DNA from: Linyphia triangularis | Taxonomy: Eukaryota > Arthropoda > Arachnida > Araneae > Linyphiidae | Reading direction: 5' to 3' | Assembly: GCA_963978545.1 (NCBI GenBank) | Contig: OZ021722.1 | Coordinates: 11,623,401 to 11,687,400, forward strand | DNA length: 64,000 nucleotides | Notes under the pieces: generated by a model | Database searches by the model: none | What the model was told of the DNA's origin: nothing | The model's input: the letters and a program-made list of their open reading frames with translations, nothing else | Program-made: the position numbers and the translations under genes | Shown here: positions 1-9,750 of the stretch, piece after piece | Layout of the letters: the number at the start of each line of letters is the position of its first letter | Numbering within the stretch: position 1 is the first letter of the stretch

Positions 1-15
1 GATAACTCTTGTAAA

Positions 16-242
16 CAGCGTTGCCAGACATAGTAGTTTTAAGGTTGCTTTGTTATAATTCGACACACTTATAATTCGCCATATTGCCTTTCTTGGTACT
101 TTTTAAAGTGCAAGAAGTCTTAATTTTTGGAAGTACTATTGATATTCCAATAGGTAAAAATATTATTAAATAAACTATGTCCAAAATGCCCTCGTTAAAA
201 TTGCCTACCTCCGAATTTTAAGTCCGAGGTCTGGCAACGCTG
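16..242. mobile_element. hAT-like MITE, 227 bp
   Basis: A perfect 14-bp inverted repeat, CAGCGTTGCCAGAC at 16-29 and its complement at 229-242, bounds a short AT-rich segment with no ORF. The flanks are CTTGTAAA (8-15) and AATGTAAA (243-250), which agree at 6 of 8 bases as expected for an 8-bp target duplication. CAG termini plus an 8-bp duplication are typical of hAT elements. The element lies 150 bp upstream of the candidate first exon at 393, so it could sit in a promoter or 5' flank. Confidence 0.75.
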
Positions 243-392
243 AATGTAAATTAAGATAGTTATGCCAAGTTGGCAATCCAGAATGGCGAATGCAACCTAG
301 TATTATGAAATCTTGGGCGTCCCGAAATTGAGTGATTTGATTTAGTCCTAATACAGAATTTGTTGTTTTTATGCTTACAAAATGTAAGCAGC

Positions 393-485
393 ATGGCGAC
401 GATAGCCAACACGGCAGAAAAAGTTTTTCTGCGCCATCGAGTGTCTACATTAAGCGTTTTACCGAATTCAATGAACAGCCTGCAC
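393..485 (+). CDS. Candidate first coding exon (31 codons), partial gene
   Basis: An ATG in good context (AGC ATG G) opens 31 codons that end exactly at a codon boundary with the consensus splice donor CAC|GTAAGT (485/486). The peptide begins MATIANTAEKVFLRH and ends PNSMNSLH, with mixed, protein-like composition unlike the AT-rich surroundings. A SINE inserted within 30 bp after the donor, so the donor side is intronic. Read through without splicing, the frame stops inside the SINE. No downstream exon could be joined with confidence, so the gene must continue in a long intron or beyond recognition. I do not recognise the product. A transcript read spliced at 485 would confirm it. Confidence 0.45.
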
Positions 486-511
486 GTAAGTCCATATTTC
501 TATTTTTTTGT

Positions 512-690
512 GCCGATCAAAAGGTATAGTGGTTAGCGTGCTAGCTTCTAGACCGCGAGGTTGCGGGTTCCGAGTCCCGTGTTAGGCACGGGTGTTTGTA
601 AATGTATGTTGGCTTGTCTAATGACGAATGTTTCGGCGCATTATAGCCCTCGTGTTGCTGACGGCGCCAGATAATCTGAAAACAACCAAC
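512..690 (+). mobile_element. SINE-A copy 1 (tRNA-derived SINE)
   Basis: Family description: about 180 bp with a tRNA-like head of about 75 nt (start GCCGACCAAACGG, A-box-like GGTATAGTGG, perfect B box GGTTCGAGTCC, end TTAGGC pairing with the 5' GCC). The anticodon-loop position reads CTTCTAG, resembling Arg-UCU. A body of about 100 nt follows, ending GCCAGATAATCTGAAAACAA and CCAACC. The split promoter implies Pol III transcription, and mobility would depend on a LINE in trans. In this copy the B box reads GGTTCCGAGTCC with one extra C. The target duplication is CATATTTCTATTT at 493-505 and 691-703. It lies just inside the putative intron after the exon at 393. Confidence 0.9.
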
Positions 691-691
691 C

Positions 692-1261
692 ATATTTCTA
701 TTTACTATGACAAATTTCGTAAAGTTGCGAGAATACGATCCCGATGACCCCGATATAAACGTTTCTTTAATAATTTAAGTGTTATTTAATTGCATAGAAA
801 GTGGCTGAAGTCGACATACTGTTACTGTCTTATTTTATCTCAGTTGTTGGGGCTAAATTGATATCAATACTAGTCGACTTATTTTCCTCAGAATAACAGT
901 AGAGTAAACAGTATATGGCTTTGTAATAGAGCATTATAAACCTGAAGGTTTAGATTATTTCATTCAGAACGAAGTAAATTTCAACAAAACGGTAGAAAGC
1001 ATTCTTGAATAGTTTACAGTATTGAAACACTTGGTAGCTTCTTGTACGTTTTGATTTTTCTTGCAGGTGCTGGTGTAAAATTTTAAGTGAAAAAGATAAA
1101 AAAGTATAACTTTTGCTAACTGGTAAGAAGTAGCTATAAAGTATCGAAAGCCAACAAACAAAAGAATTTTATTATTATTATTATTTATTTTTTTGGGTTT
1201 TATTCACTTTGAATACTTTTGAATCCCCCAAATCTAATGATTTGAAACGCAATTCACGTAA
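692..1261. other. AT-rich stretch without recognised gene
   Basis: No supported gene is seen here. A 23-codon ATG frame from 706 (rich in Asp and Pro) is protein-like but short and lacks splice context. A run of TTATTATTATT begins near 1170. Confidence 0.5.
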
Positions 1262-2243
1262 CGTAAAAGGGGTGAATCGGAACGTTTTTTAACTTTCAAC
1301 GTAAATTTCGCGTGTAATAAGAACTATTATTAACTTTTTTTTTTCTTTTTTTTTTCTTATAAACTTGGGTCTTACCTTTTTCTTTGTACATAGCTTGTAT
1401 TTATTTTACATAATAAGAAATTTTACATAAAACATAGCTTGTATATTTTTTTTATTATTTTTTTTTATTGTATGCCAATTCACCCCGTAGAAAGGGGTGA
1501 ATCGGAAAACTCGTTACAATTTGTGTTTGTTCCCATTTAAACATTTACAGGGTGAAAAAGAATAAGTACTAATGCATTGAGGTGAATAGAAACGAAACAT
1601 TAGCATAATTTTTAATTTTTTTTTAATATGACAGACCAAGTTTTTTTTGTCAAAATAATTATCAAAACAAATCATACGTTTGGGAAATGTATCAACTCCT
1701 AACCTAAAACAAGACAATCCAAATTGTCTTTTGCCGACCAAACGGTATAGTGGTTAGCGTGCTATCTTCTAGACAGCGAGGTTGCGGGTTCGAGTCACGT
1801 ATTAGGCATGGGTGTTTGTAAATGTATGTTGGATTGTCTAATGACGAATGTTTCGGTGCATTATAGCCCTCGTGTTGCTGACGGCGCCAGATAATCTGAA
1901 AACAACTAACCAAATTGTCTTTAAAACTAATAATATTTGTTAATCTAAAAATATATTAATTAAGTCTATAACTGGTACATGCTATTAATTACGGGATAAG
2001 TTTTGGAGAGGTTAAAACTCATTGGATTGTATGCACGCTGTTTCAGATTTTTTTTTTTTTTTTAAAAGGACAGTGTTGAAAGCCCTACAAAACATGTTCC
2101 AAGAATAAAAACATGTTAACCAAATGAAAAATATATATATAATTAATAAAAAATACTTTATTTGTGTAAAATAATAATTTCTTTGTAATTTCATGAAGTT
2201 TTGTTCCGATTCACCCCGCTGTTCCTATTCACCCCATTTTACG
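1262..2243. mobile_element. TIR element J, copy 1 (split by SINE-A)
   Basis: The left end CGTAAAAGGGGTGAATCGGA (1262) is mirrored by the right end ...TATTCACCCCATTTTACGG (2243). The motif GGGGTGAATCGGAA recurs near both ends: 1269, 1493 and, degraded, 1579 on the left; 2209 and 2223 in complement on the right. This repeated subterminal motif is what transposase binding sites look like. Without the SINE and its duplication the element is about 790 bp and has no transposase ORF. A second, 5'-truncated copy lies at 3310-3579. The superfamily is not assigned because no target duplication is clear. Confidence 0.6.
1733..1910 (+). mobile_element. SINE-A copy 2
   Basis: This is a near-consensus copy with a B-box variant (GGTTCGAGTCAC). 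The target duplication CAAATTGTCTTT lies at 1720-1731 and 1911-1922. It is inserted within TIR element J copy 1, so it is younger than that element. Confidence 0.92.
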
Positions 2244-2297
2244 GTATGTACCACATCTTGCCCTTTTGCCAAAATTATCAAACCACCCAACCACAGC

Positions 2298-2746
2298 AAT
2301 GAGGAATTTTCACGTTTTTTGTTTTTATTTTTAAATAAAAGTAGAGAAAAAATCATGAAAAACAATACCATTCTTTCAAAAATTTGAGCTCGGATAGATA
2401 GTTAAAAAAAATAATTAGTTTTTCACTTTGCGATTTGACGGGAAAAAGCTACTTTTGCGTGTGACGTCAATGCGCAGATGGTAAACCAGTTTAATAACCT
2501 GTTAGACGATGTTGGGGTGAGGTTCCGTTTACGGATTTTCGACGGTATCTATGCGTAACTACGTCAAGGTTTTTTAATGCTTTTCTGGTCACGTGACTTG
2601 CTTTGATTTCAGCTAATTTAAAATTCGATTTTTAATTAATTGAAAGTATAAAGATAAAAAATAATTGCACTGCTCAAATATATATTCAGAAGGATAACAC
2701 TAGAAAATACAAAAATTATTCATTTTCCTCACTTGTGTTCCTCATT
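2298..2746. mobile_element. Dispersed TIR element E, copy 1
   Basis: About 450 bp beginning AATGAGGAA and ending TTCCTCATT. The same unit occurs inverted at 9299-9750 with the same termini and long matching stretches, for example around the GAGCTC motif, GTCACGTGAC and the CACTTTGCGATTTG block. No ORF is convincing. The short TIR and two boundaries supported by independent copies mark it as a non-autonomous DNA element of unknown superfamily. Confidence 0.65.
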
Positions 2747-2782
2747 AAAGGTTAACTTGTGAAACTTCCAAACTAGTCTCGT

Positions 2783-3028
2783 GATGGATGGATGGATGGT
2801 TAGTGCTCTGGCCTCATATACTAAAGGTGCCTGGTTCGAATCCTTGGCTAAGCATGGATGCTCGTTGTTGTTGTTGTTAGGAATCCACTTTCGTACTTAA
2901 AGGAGATTAGCTGTAGGTACCAAACTCTTGGGTACCTACAGCTAATCTTGGGTACCTACAAGTACCTACAGCCTTGATTAGCCTTTATTGTTCATAAAAA
3001 ATATACAGTTGAGCGTACAAACCAACCC
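2783..3028 (+). mobile_element. SINE-B copy 1 (second tRNA-derived family)
   Basis: A tRNA-like head carries a B box GGTTCGAATCC (2833-2843) after GGTTAGTGCTCTGG and is followed by AAGCATGGATG. The 3' end is GAGCGTACAAACCAACCC. The same architecture is found at 35567-35734. The body is lengthened here by a GTTGTTGTTGTT run and by a perfect inverted repeat, CTGTAGGTACC (2910-2920) with GGTACCTACAG (2931-2941). The ACCAACC end resembles that of SINE-A. Confidence 0.6.
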
Positions 3029-3309
3029 ATCTACTGACATTGATTCAGGTTGGATTTCTTGACCACTGCCTTGAAAGGATTAATCAGACTCTTCTTCAGT
3101 CGTTGAATCTTGTGTGGAGCACAATCTTGTCAAAAACAATTTTTTAACCCCATTTTTTTTTTTTTGTGTGTGTTTTTGTTCCAATTCCTCCTGCAAATCT
3201 CAAAATTAAGACGATGCAAAAACATACAAATTCGTAAAGTAAAAGGTTCAAAAACCAAGTTAAAGTATGGCATGCTGGATTTTATAGTTATCTTTAAAAA
3301 ATTCGTGAT

Positions 3310-3579
3310 AAGTCTATAATGCGTGCATGTTAGTAATTACGGAATAAGCTTTGGGGAGGTTAAATTCATTAGCTTGTATGCACGCTGTTTCAGAATTTGT
3401 ACAGAAATTAACAGTGTTGCTAACCCCCACAAAACATACTTTCCGGGATTCTGAACATCACAGCCACAAAAAAAAAATATTCAACTATTAAAACTACTTT
3501 ATTTATATTTTAAGTAATTTCTTTGTAATTTCAGAAAGTTTTGTTCCCATTCATCTCACTGTTTTCCCATTATGCCGGT
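3310..3579. mobile_element. TIR element J, copy 2 (3' part only)
   Basis: This segment repeats 1970-2243 at moderate divergence. It shares AAGTCTATAA, TTAATTACGG-like, TATGCACGCTGTTTCAG and the terminal GTTTTGTTCCCATTCATCTC block. The 5' half with the GGGGTGAATCGG repeats is missing. SINE-A copy 3 is inserted at its extreme 3' end. Confidence 0.55.
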
Positions 3580-3761
3580 GCCGACCGAACGGTATAGTGG
3601 TTAGCGTGCTTGCTTCTAGACCGCGAGGTTGCGGGTTCCGAGTCCCGTGTTAGGCATGGGTGTTTGTAAATGTATGTTGGCTTGTCTAATGACGAATGTT
3701 TCGGCGCATTATAGCCCTCGTGTTGCTGACGGCGCCAGATAATCTGAATACAACCAACCAA
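3580..3761 (+). mobile_element. SINE-A copy 3
   Basis: Head variant GCCGACCGAAC, with the extra-C B box also seen in copies 1 and 13. The tail is CAACCAACCAA. A perfect 14-bp target duplication, CCCATTATGCCGGT, lies at 3566-3579 and 3762-3775. Confidence 0.93.
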
Positions 3762-3775
3762 CCCATTATGCCGGT

Positions 3776-4177
3776 ACGATCTTCAAATCAGCAAAACCTC
3801 TAAATTCACATAATTACCTTCAAAAAGATCAAACTTTGTATTAGAAGCGCAAATATGGGGTAGTATAGTAATTATCATAGCCTCCTTTAAAATTCTCAGG
3901 TGCAACTTACATGCTTGCAAATCCCGATTAGTGGGCTGTTTAACAAGGTATCCCGGAGACAAAGTAATAATATAATAATAACAATAATAATAAAAGCTTG
4001 TGGTTGAGTGGATGCAATATCAAATCTATCTTGCAAGTGAGAAGTATCTTTTTGAGAGGGTAGGGGAGAGGGAAGATTCTGTGATGGTTCTCGGGAAAAA
4101 GCAACTTGATGAACCCAAAGTGTAAATCTCCAGCAATTGCATTCTGGCGGTGCTTGAGTGGCGGAACTATCGTGAAT
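3776..4177. other. No gene recognised
   Basis: Mixed-composition sequence with an (AAT/AAC)n run near 3967-3992. Nothing coding is supported. Confidence 0.5.
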
Positions 4178-4345
4178 TGGTTGGTTGTTTTCAGATTATC
4201 TGGCGCCGTCAGCAACACGAGGGCTATAATGCTCCGAAACATTCGTCATTTGACAAGCCAACATACATTTACAAACACCCATGCTCGAACCCGCAGCCTT
4301 GTGGTCTAGAAGCTAGCACGCTAACCACTATACCGTTTGGTCGGC
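4178..4345 (-). mobile_element. SINE-A copy 4
   Basis: A minus-strand copy with a short deletion in the tRNA-like 3' half, where the CCCGTGTTAGG segment is lost. The target duplication CTATCGTGAAT lies at 4167-4177 and 4346-4356. Confidence 0.9.
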
Positions 4346-4439
4346 CTATCGTGAATAGGATTCTATACATTGAGACAAGTTTACCTGAGCTCATTGAATA
4401 CGCTGCAACGATGTGTGAACCGGTTTCACTACGCCCTTT

Positions 4440-4600
4440 TTGTTTTTTGCTTATTAAAAAGTCATGCTTGGATGGACCAAATGTGATTTATCTATAACCA
4501 GCCTTAGTCGATCATTAGATAAACCACATTTGATCCGGTCTGGCATGACTGGTTTTTTTAATAAACGGGGAAGAAAAAGCAAAAATCCAAATGCAGGATG
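4440..4600. repeat. Imperfect foldback (hairpin) repeat
   Basis: Two arms of about 60 bp are complementary. The left arm TTATTAAAAAGTCATGC plus CAAATGTGATTTATCTA is mirrored by TAGATAAACCACATTTG plus GCATGACTGG and TTAATAAACG on the right. The loop is short (about 15 nt near 4500). It could be a small MITE, but no target duplication is visible. Confidence 0.5.
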
Positions 4601-4742
4601 GTCCGTCGTGGTGCCCAACGCCTCATGTGAAAGTTAGTATCCAGCAGGATAACAAGAACTACACTGTCTCTCCGCTTGTGCTCAGTTTTCGTAGGAAAGC
4701 GTTTCCTGCTTAATTGGCTCAGAATGTATTAAAGTCATATTG

Positions 4743-5636
4743 GTAGAGGTCGGAAATATCGATCAAAATAAATATCGATACTATATCATTGCATAGAAAA
4801 AAATATCAATATATCGATGCATGATTTTTGATTTTCAATTTTGCCAGATTGGTTGGTTGTATTCAGATTATCTGGCGCCGTCAGCAACACGAGGGCTATA
4901 ATGCTCCGAAACATTTCGTCATTTTACAAACCAACATACATTTACAAACACCCATGCCTAACACGGGACTCGAACCCGCAACCTCGCGGTCTAGAAGCTA
5001 GCACGCTAACCACTATACCGTTTGGTCGGCTCAATTTTGCCAGAAGCGAAGTTTTTAGGAGCAAATTTCTACTTTTCATGAATTCATGCCGAAATTGTTT
5101 TAATAAATAAATTATTAAAAAAAATTTAATAAATAAATTATATTATCAATCAGAATAAATAAAATAAATTTGGATGTCAATGCATAAGTTCACATTTATT
5201 TTTTAAGAAGAAATTTTGAAAAGTAGTTTAAGACTTATTTTGCTGATCGGAGATGTTTTTACTATTTAAAATTAGCTGCACATTCCAGGCACACATTAGC
5301 AGCAGAACGGCGCTATGTTAATGATTACTAATAACTAATAAATGATCTTGTCTTTCCATTATATTATGTTTTCTTTTTGTGTTAGGGTGCCATTTTAACT
5401 GTCTCTCAGCCAAGTCCATACTTTAGTTTTGAAGTTTTTGAAAAGGGAATAAAGAAAATCGAAAAAAAAAAACACATGGAACTACAAAACGATCATCAAA
5501 AAACTAAAAAAAAAAAAAAAAAAAAAAAAAATTAAATATCGATATATCGGTGACTTGTATCGATATTTTTAGTATCGATATATTTTTTAAAATATCGATA
5601 CAAATATCGTCCTATCGATATATCGCCGACTTCTAC
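4743..5636. mobile_element. TIR element L with TATCGATA subterminal repeats
   Basis: The left end GTAGAGGTCGGAAATATCGA is mirrored by ...TATATCGCCGACTTCTAC. Both subterminal regions are packed with TATCGATA motifs (4750-4825 and 5537-5620), plausible transposase sites. Internal sequence 5100-5330 is shared with 17930-18160 (dispersed repeat F). A minus-strand SINE-A is nested inside. No ORF survives and the superfamily is not assigned. Confidence 0.6.
4849..5030 (-). mobile_element. SINE-A copy 5
   Basis: A near-consensus minus-strand copy with a perfect 14-bp target duplication, TCAATTTTGCCAGA, at 4835-4848 and 5031-5044. It is nested inside TIR element L. Confidence 0.93.
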
Positions 5637-5700
5637 AAATTGAAATTTAGACTGTGGGTTGGATCAAAATACGAGGTCAAACTATTTCAAAATTGTTATA

Positions 5701-5880
5701 GCCGACCAAACGGCATAGTGGTTAGCGTGCTAGCTTCTAGACAGCGAGGTTGCGGGTTCGAGTCCCGTGTGTTAGGTATGGGTGTTTGTAAATGTATGTT
5801 GGCTTGTCTAATGACGAATGTTTCGGCTCATTATAGCCCTCGTGATGCTGACGGCGCCAGATAATCTGAAAACAACCAAC
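5701..5880 (+). mobile_element. SINE-A copy 6
   Basis: A near-consensus copy with an extra GT in CCCGTGTGTTAGG. A perfect 13-bp target duplication, CAAAATTGTTATA, lies at 5688-5700 and 5881-5893. It inserted about 65 bp beyond the right end of element L. Confidence 0.93.
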
Positions 5881-6357
5881 CAAAATTGTTATAAAAAAGA
5901 CTAAAACATAAAAATAAATTAATGTCTTTCAACAAAACTATCCGAAAGTGCTTAATTCTGCATTGGATGCAAGTAAACTTACACTTAAGCTTTAATTGTG
6001 AACCTAAACTTAATACTCCCATTATTATGTGTGCTCATCGCACTGTTAAATTGAATTTAAAAAATTAAAACGAACATCAACTAAAAATCTAATTAAATAA
6101 ATCATTAACATTTTAGAACAAAAAGTAATAAAATAACTGCTGATTCTTTTAATAAGTTGTCACGAAGATGAGGGGTAACAAATGCACTATGCAAATAAGA
6201 GAGATATCATCGTGTATAAGAAGTATCATCGTATATCTTTTAAAGGAGGGTCAAATATGTGTCGCCAATAAATAAAAAAATTAACCCATACAAACACATT
6301 TTTTACTGCCAATCCTTTTTATGCATTGCTAAATTTTATCTGCGATTGTAATTTATT

Positions 6358-6770
6358 TAGAAGAAAGTCATAGTAAGACTCATACTCCATTATGATAGTT
6401 ACGTTAGAATCTTCTAGATAAGTGCATTACTTTCTGTAAAACCTAGAAATTTGATGAGTATGTACGACAAAATTATTTTATGAAATGACATAAATTGTTT
6501 TCATTTAATGTCCATCTATTATAAATAAAAATTAAAATAGTAAAACACACAACCAGGTGGAGCCACTGCGCATGCATTGGTGGAAGGATTTCAAATATAA
6601 AATAAAACATATTAGGAAGCTATTTTGGAGATTTTAATTCATGTCATTTCATTAATAATCATGTTTGTACCTACTCACCAAATTTCAAGGCTTTATATAA
6701 AGTAGTTTTGGGCTAGAAGATTGTAACATAAAGGTATAAGGAATGCTCCTTACTATGACTTCTCCTTAAA
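6358..6770. mobile_element. Long-TIR element C, copy 1
   Basis: Arms of about 120 bp are complementary. The left arm carries AAGTCATAGTAAG, AATCTTCTAG, TTTGATGAGTATGTAC and AAATGACATAAAT. The right arm carries the complements ATGTCATTT, GTACCTACTCACCAAATTTC, CTAGAAGATTG and TACTATGACTT. A diverged second copy is at about 31500-31905. No ORF is present. It is a MITE-like foldback element of unknown superfamily. Confidence 0.65.
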
Positions 6771-6781
6771 ATAAAAAAAAT

Positions 6782-6815
<34 letters not shown>

Positions 6816-8056
6816 CTGTATATCAATGTTTTGATATTTTGTTTTTTTTTCATTGTATGTATGTGTTGATTACTGAAAATATGCTAATAAGACGTACGAT
6901 AAAACGATTAATTTGTTACGTTGAATGAGGACCTGAATGGTCTAATGGATTGTTTGCTGTTACAAAACCAATTTCATATCTACCATGACAATCCGATCTT
7001 CCAAAATATCCGGATTCCAAGAGTTGATTTGCATATTGAAATAAAGACAAATTAATCAATGCAATCAATATTTAGATATATCAAGATAATTGACTTTTAA
7101 TAAACTTTTATTACAAATAATAAGTTGTACAAGCTATTACTATTTTTATTCATTAAAATTATTTTATAGAACGTTTTGCTTATTGGGTATTTTCCAGATT
7201 TTTTTATAGCCATTCTTGAGAAATTTGAGATAAAGTGATCAAAAATTACTCTACTGGTTATTAAAGATAATGCACTGAACTTAACAAGATTCACGTTAAA
7301 TCTTTTTATGCTTTCTAGTTTTTACTTATTAAATACATATTTTAATGTCATTTGATTGATTTTTAGGTAATAGACATAGGACCTATTAATAGCGGGGAAA
7401 TATTATTTTCTAACGCATATATATCAGAAGTAAAAATATTTATTTAAAAAAACTTTAATATATAGGATATTTTCAATTTTAAGTGCAGAACACTTCTCAT
7501 AATTACATCAAAATGATTATTTTGATTTTCAATAGGTTTTTTGACACTAGTGCAAAGTTTTCTTAATGATGATTTAAAAGTATTATAAAATCAATTGCAC
7601 TCGGAAATGAAGTTTAATTATAATTTTCTTAAACTTCTTTCAAGTGTATGAACCTAAGAGCATATTTGATTATGATTTTTTTTTTTTTTTTTTCTTTTTC
7701 TGGTTTTCATAATCATTATTCAGTCTGTATCCATATGTTTCCTAATCAGTATATACAGAAATCTATTTATTTGAGAAGAAAAAGCGTGCAAGATATTGAA
7801 CGGGCTATTTGTTAAATTAAAAATGCTTGTAAGAATTGAAGTAAAATTATTAGGTTTGTAAATGTCAGTATGTTTTTTAAGAGAGTGGAAAATTTTCTTA
7901 GTATAAATATTTCGTTAAAAGTATTTATTAAGTGTATGAAAAGTACAAATTTAGGTATTACATACTGTACACAGATAAAAAAAAAATATTGTAATTAAAT
8001 GATAAAGGTTTTTATTTTTATTTTGTTTTATTTACAAATATCACAAGTTCGTACTG

Positions 8057-8100
<44 letters not shown>

Positions 8101-8195
8101 GACATATTTCTAAATAAAAAAATATTTGAATTATTTTAATAAATTCACGAAATTCAGAAATCTTATAGAAAAAAAAGTATATTCAAAACAAATTT
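6771..8195. other. AT-rich stretch without recognised gene
   Basis: Contains poly(A) near 6788-6813 and long poly(T) near 8060-8098. No frame here is protein-like on either strand. Confidence 0.5.
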
Positions 8196-8745
8196 CAAAT
8201 ATTGATTTAAATTAATTTTTTTCTGATTTAATCAAAACAATATAGGGAAATGAAAGTATTGTTTTTGGTTTAAAAAAAATCGATTTAAAAAATTGATTTA
8301 AATTATTTTTTTTCTGATTTAATCAAAACAATATAGGGAAATGAAAGTATTGTTTTTGGTTTAAAAAAAATCGATTTAAAAAATTGATTTAAATTAATTT
8401 TTTTCTGATTTAATCAAAACAATATAGGGAAATGAAAGTATTGTTTTTGGTTTAAATAAAAATCGATTTAAAAAATTGATTTAAATTAATTTTTTTCTGA
8501 TTTAATCAAAACAATATAGGGAAATGAAAGTATTGTTTTTGGATTAAAAAAAAAATCGATTTAAAAAATTGATTTAAATTAATTTTTTTCTGATTTAATC
8601 AAAACAATATAGGGAAATGAAAGTATTGTTTTTGGTTTAAATAAAAATCGATTTAAAAAATTGATTTAAATTAATTTTTTTCTGATTTAATCAAAACAAT
8701 ATAGGAAAATGAAAGTATTGTTTTTGGTTTTTAAAAAAAAATCGA
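8196..8745 (+). repeat. 92-bp tandem array derived from the 5' end of repeat D
   Basis: Six units of 90-93 bp are seen, with TCTGATTTAATCAAAACAAT at 8222, 8313, 8403, 8496, 8589 and 8681. Each contains ATAGGGAAATGAAAGTATTG followed by TTTTTGGTTTAAAAAAAATC. That block matches the start of other repeat D copies (ATAGGGTAATGAAAGTAT at 36207). The last unit runs straight into the body of a D copy. The array therefore grew inside the element's own 5' region. Confidence 0.85.
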
Positions 8746-9287
8746 TTTTCTTGCACTTTTCCGCGTTTTGGAACATCCTGACTTCAAAAAAGTGGGCTAT
8801 AGAAAAATTTCTGTGTGTACTTGGTCAGCATAACTCTCGAATGAATTGACCCGACAATGTTCATTTTTCGGTTTGTTCATACGGGTTAGTGGTGACAATG
8901 GCACTTTTCATTAAGGTTTTCCTTTAAATTGCGCTTGCGCTTAAGATAGCTGCGATTGAAAAGCATGAAAAAATCTCGTTTTTCAGTAATTGCTAAAAAT
9001 CGGCTTTAACCATTCCCATCAAAATCGCTGCTGTAATTCCGTTTAAGGTGTTCTAAAAATCAACAACTCCGAAATTTCCTTAAAAATGTTTTAAAAGCAT
9101 AAAAAGTTGAGAAACCAATGTCTTCAATACAGAGTTCTCTTTCCTTAGGCAAAAATATATCGCCAAACTGATCGTTTTTTCTGAATGAATGAAGACAATA
9201 GAAACGGAAAATCACACCCATCCACGACATTCTAATTGTGTAGTTGTGAAATTGAAAGTTGTGCGATGTTCCACATCCCTACTTTGT
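8746..9287 (+). mobile_element. Dispersed repeat D, copy 1 (body)
   Basis: D is a 700-770 bp dispersed repeat without an ORF. Landmarks in order: CGTTTTGGAACATCCTGA, GTGTGTAC.TGGTCAGCATAAC, TTAAGGTTTT, GCGCTTGCGC, TAAGGTGTTCTAAA, AAGTTGTGCGATGTTCCACA. Copies are at about 8746-9287, 27890-28566 (minus), 28567-29445, 36189-36902, 40070-40255 (minus, partial), 56954-57723 and 63711 to the edge. The best copies end in CTAG followed by T, preceded by a small hairpin, which suggests a Helitron-like non-autonomous element. In this copy the 3' end is mutated to CCCTAC. Confidence 0.7.
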
Positions 9288-9298
9288 ACAGTTTTTCG

Positions 9299-9750
9299 AA
9301 TGAGGAACTTGCACAAGTGAGGAAAATGAATATTTTTTTGTATTTTCTAGTGTTATCCAACGAATATATTTGACAAGTGCAATTATTTTTTTATCTTTAC
9401 GCTTTCAATTAATCAAAAATAGAGTTTGAAATTAGCCGAAATCAAAGCAAAAGTCACGTGACCAAAAACGCATAAAAAAACCGTGACGTGGTTACGCAGA
9501 GATAAAGTCGCAAAAAGAAGGAGAAACCTCACTCATTCCTCGTCTAAAACAGGTTTTAGACTGGTTCATTATCTGCGCGTTGACGTTTCACGCAAAAGTG
9601 GCTTTTTCCCGCCAAATCGCAAAGTGGAAAACTAAATATTTTTTTAACTATCTATCCGAGCTCAAATTTTTGAAAGAATGGTATTGTTTTTCATGATTTT
9701 TCTCTACTTTTATTTAAAAATAAAACCAAAAAACGTGAAAGTTCCTCATT
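9299..9750 (-). mobile_element. Dispersed TIR element E, copy 2
   Basis: Inverted relative to the copy at 2298. It starts AATGAGGAAC and ends GTTCCTCATT, with GTCACGTGAC and GAGCTC conserved. It abuts the 3' end of repeat D copy 1. Confidence 0.65.

Noticed and set aside
512..590. SINE-A heads as functional tRNA genes
   Set aside because: The anticodon stem does not pair, the acceptor stem is imperfect, and each head is fused to the same SINE body with target duplications.
706..777. 23-codon frame (MTNFVKLREYDPDD...)
   Set aside because: Protein-like composition but too short, without a plausible acceptor or donor; would end the gene at once if joined to the exon at 393.
1704..1913. Recurring 60-110 codon frames with a shared peptide (also near 3570, 4150, 4841, 12766, 17273, 20037, 23369, 40253, 61682)
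   Set aside because: They all come from the antisense strand of SINE-A and stop at or near its edges; not genes.
8196..8745. 92-bp array as a CRISPR
   Set aside because: Units are contiguous with no unique spacers, in a eukaryotic transposon.
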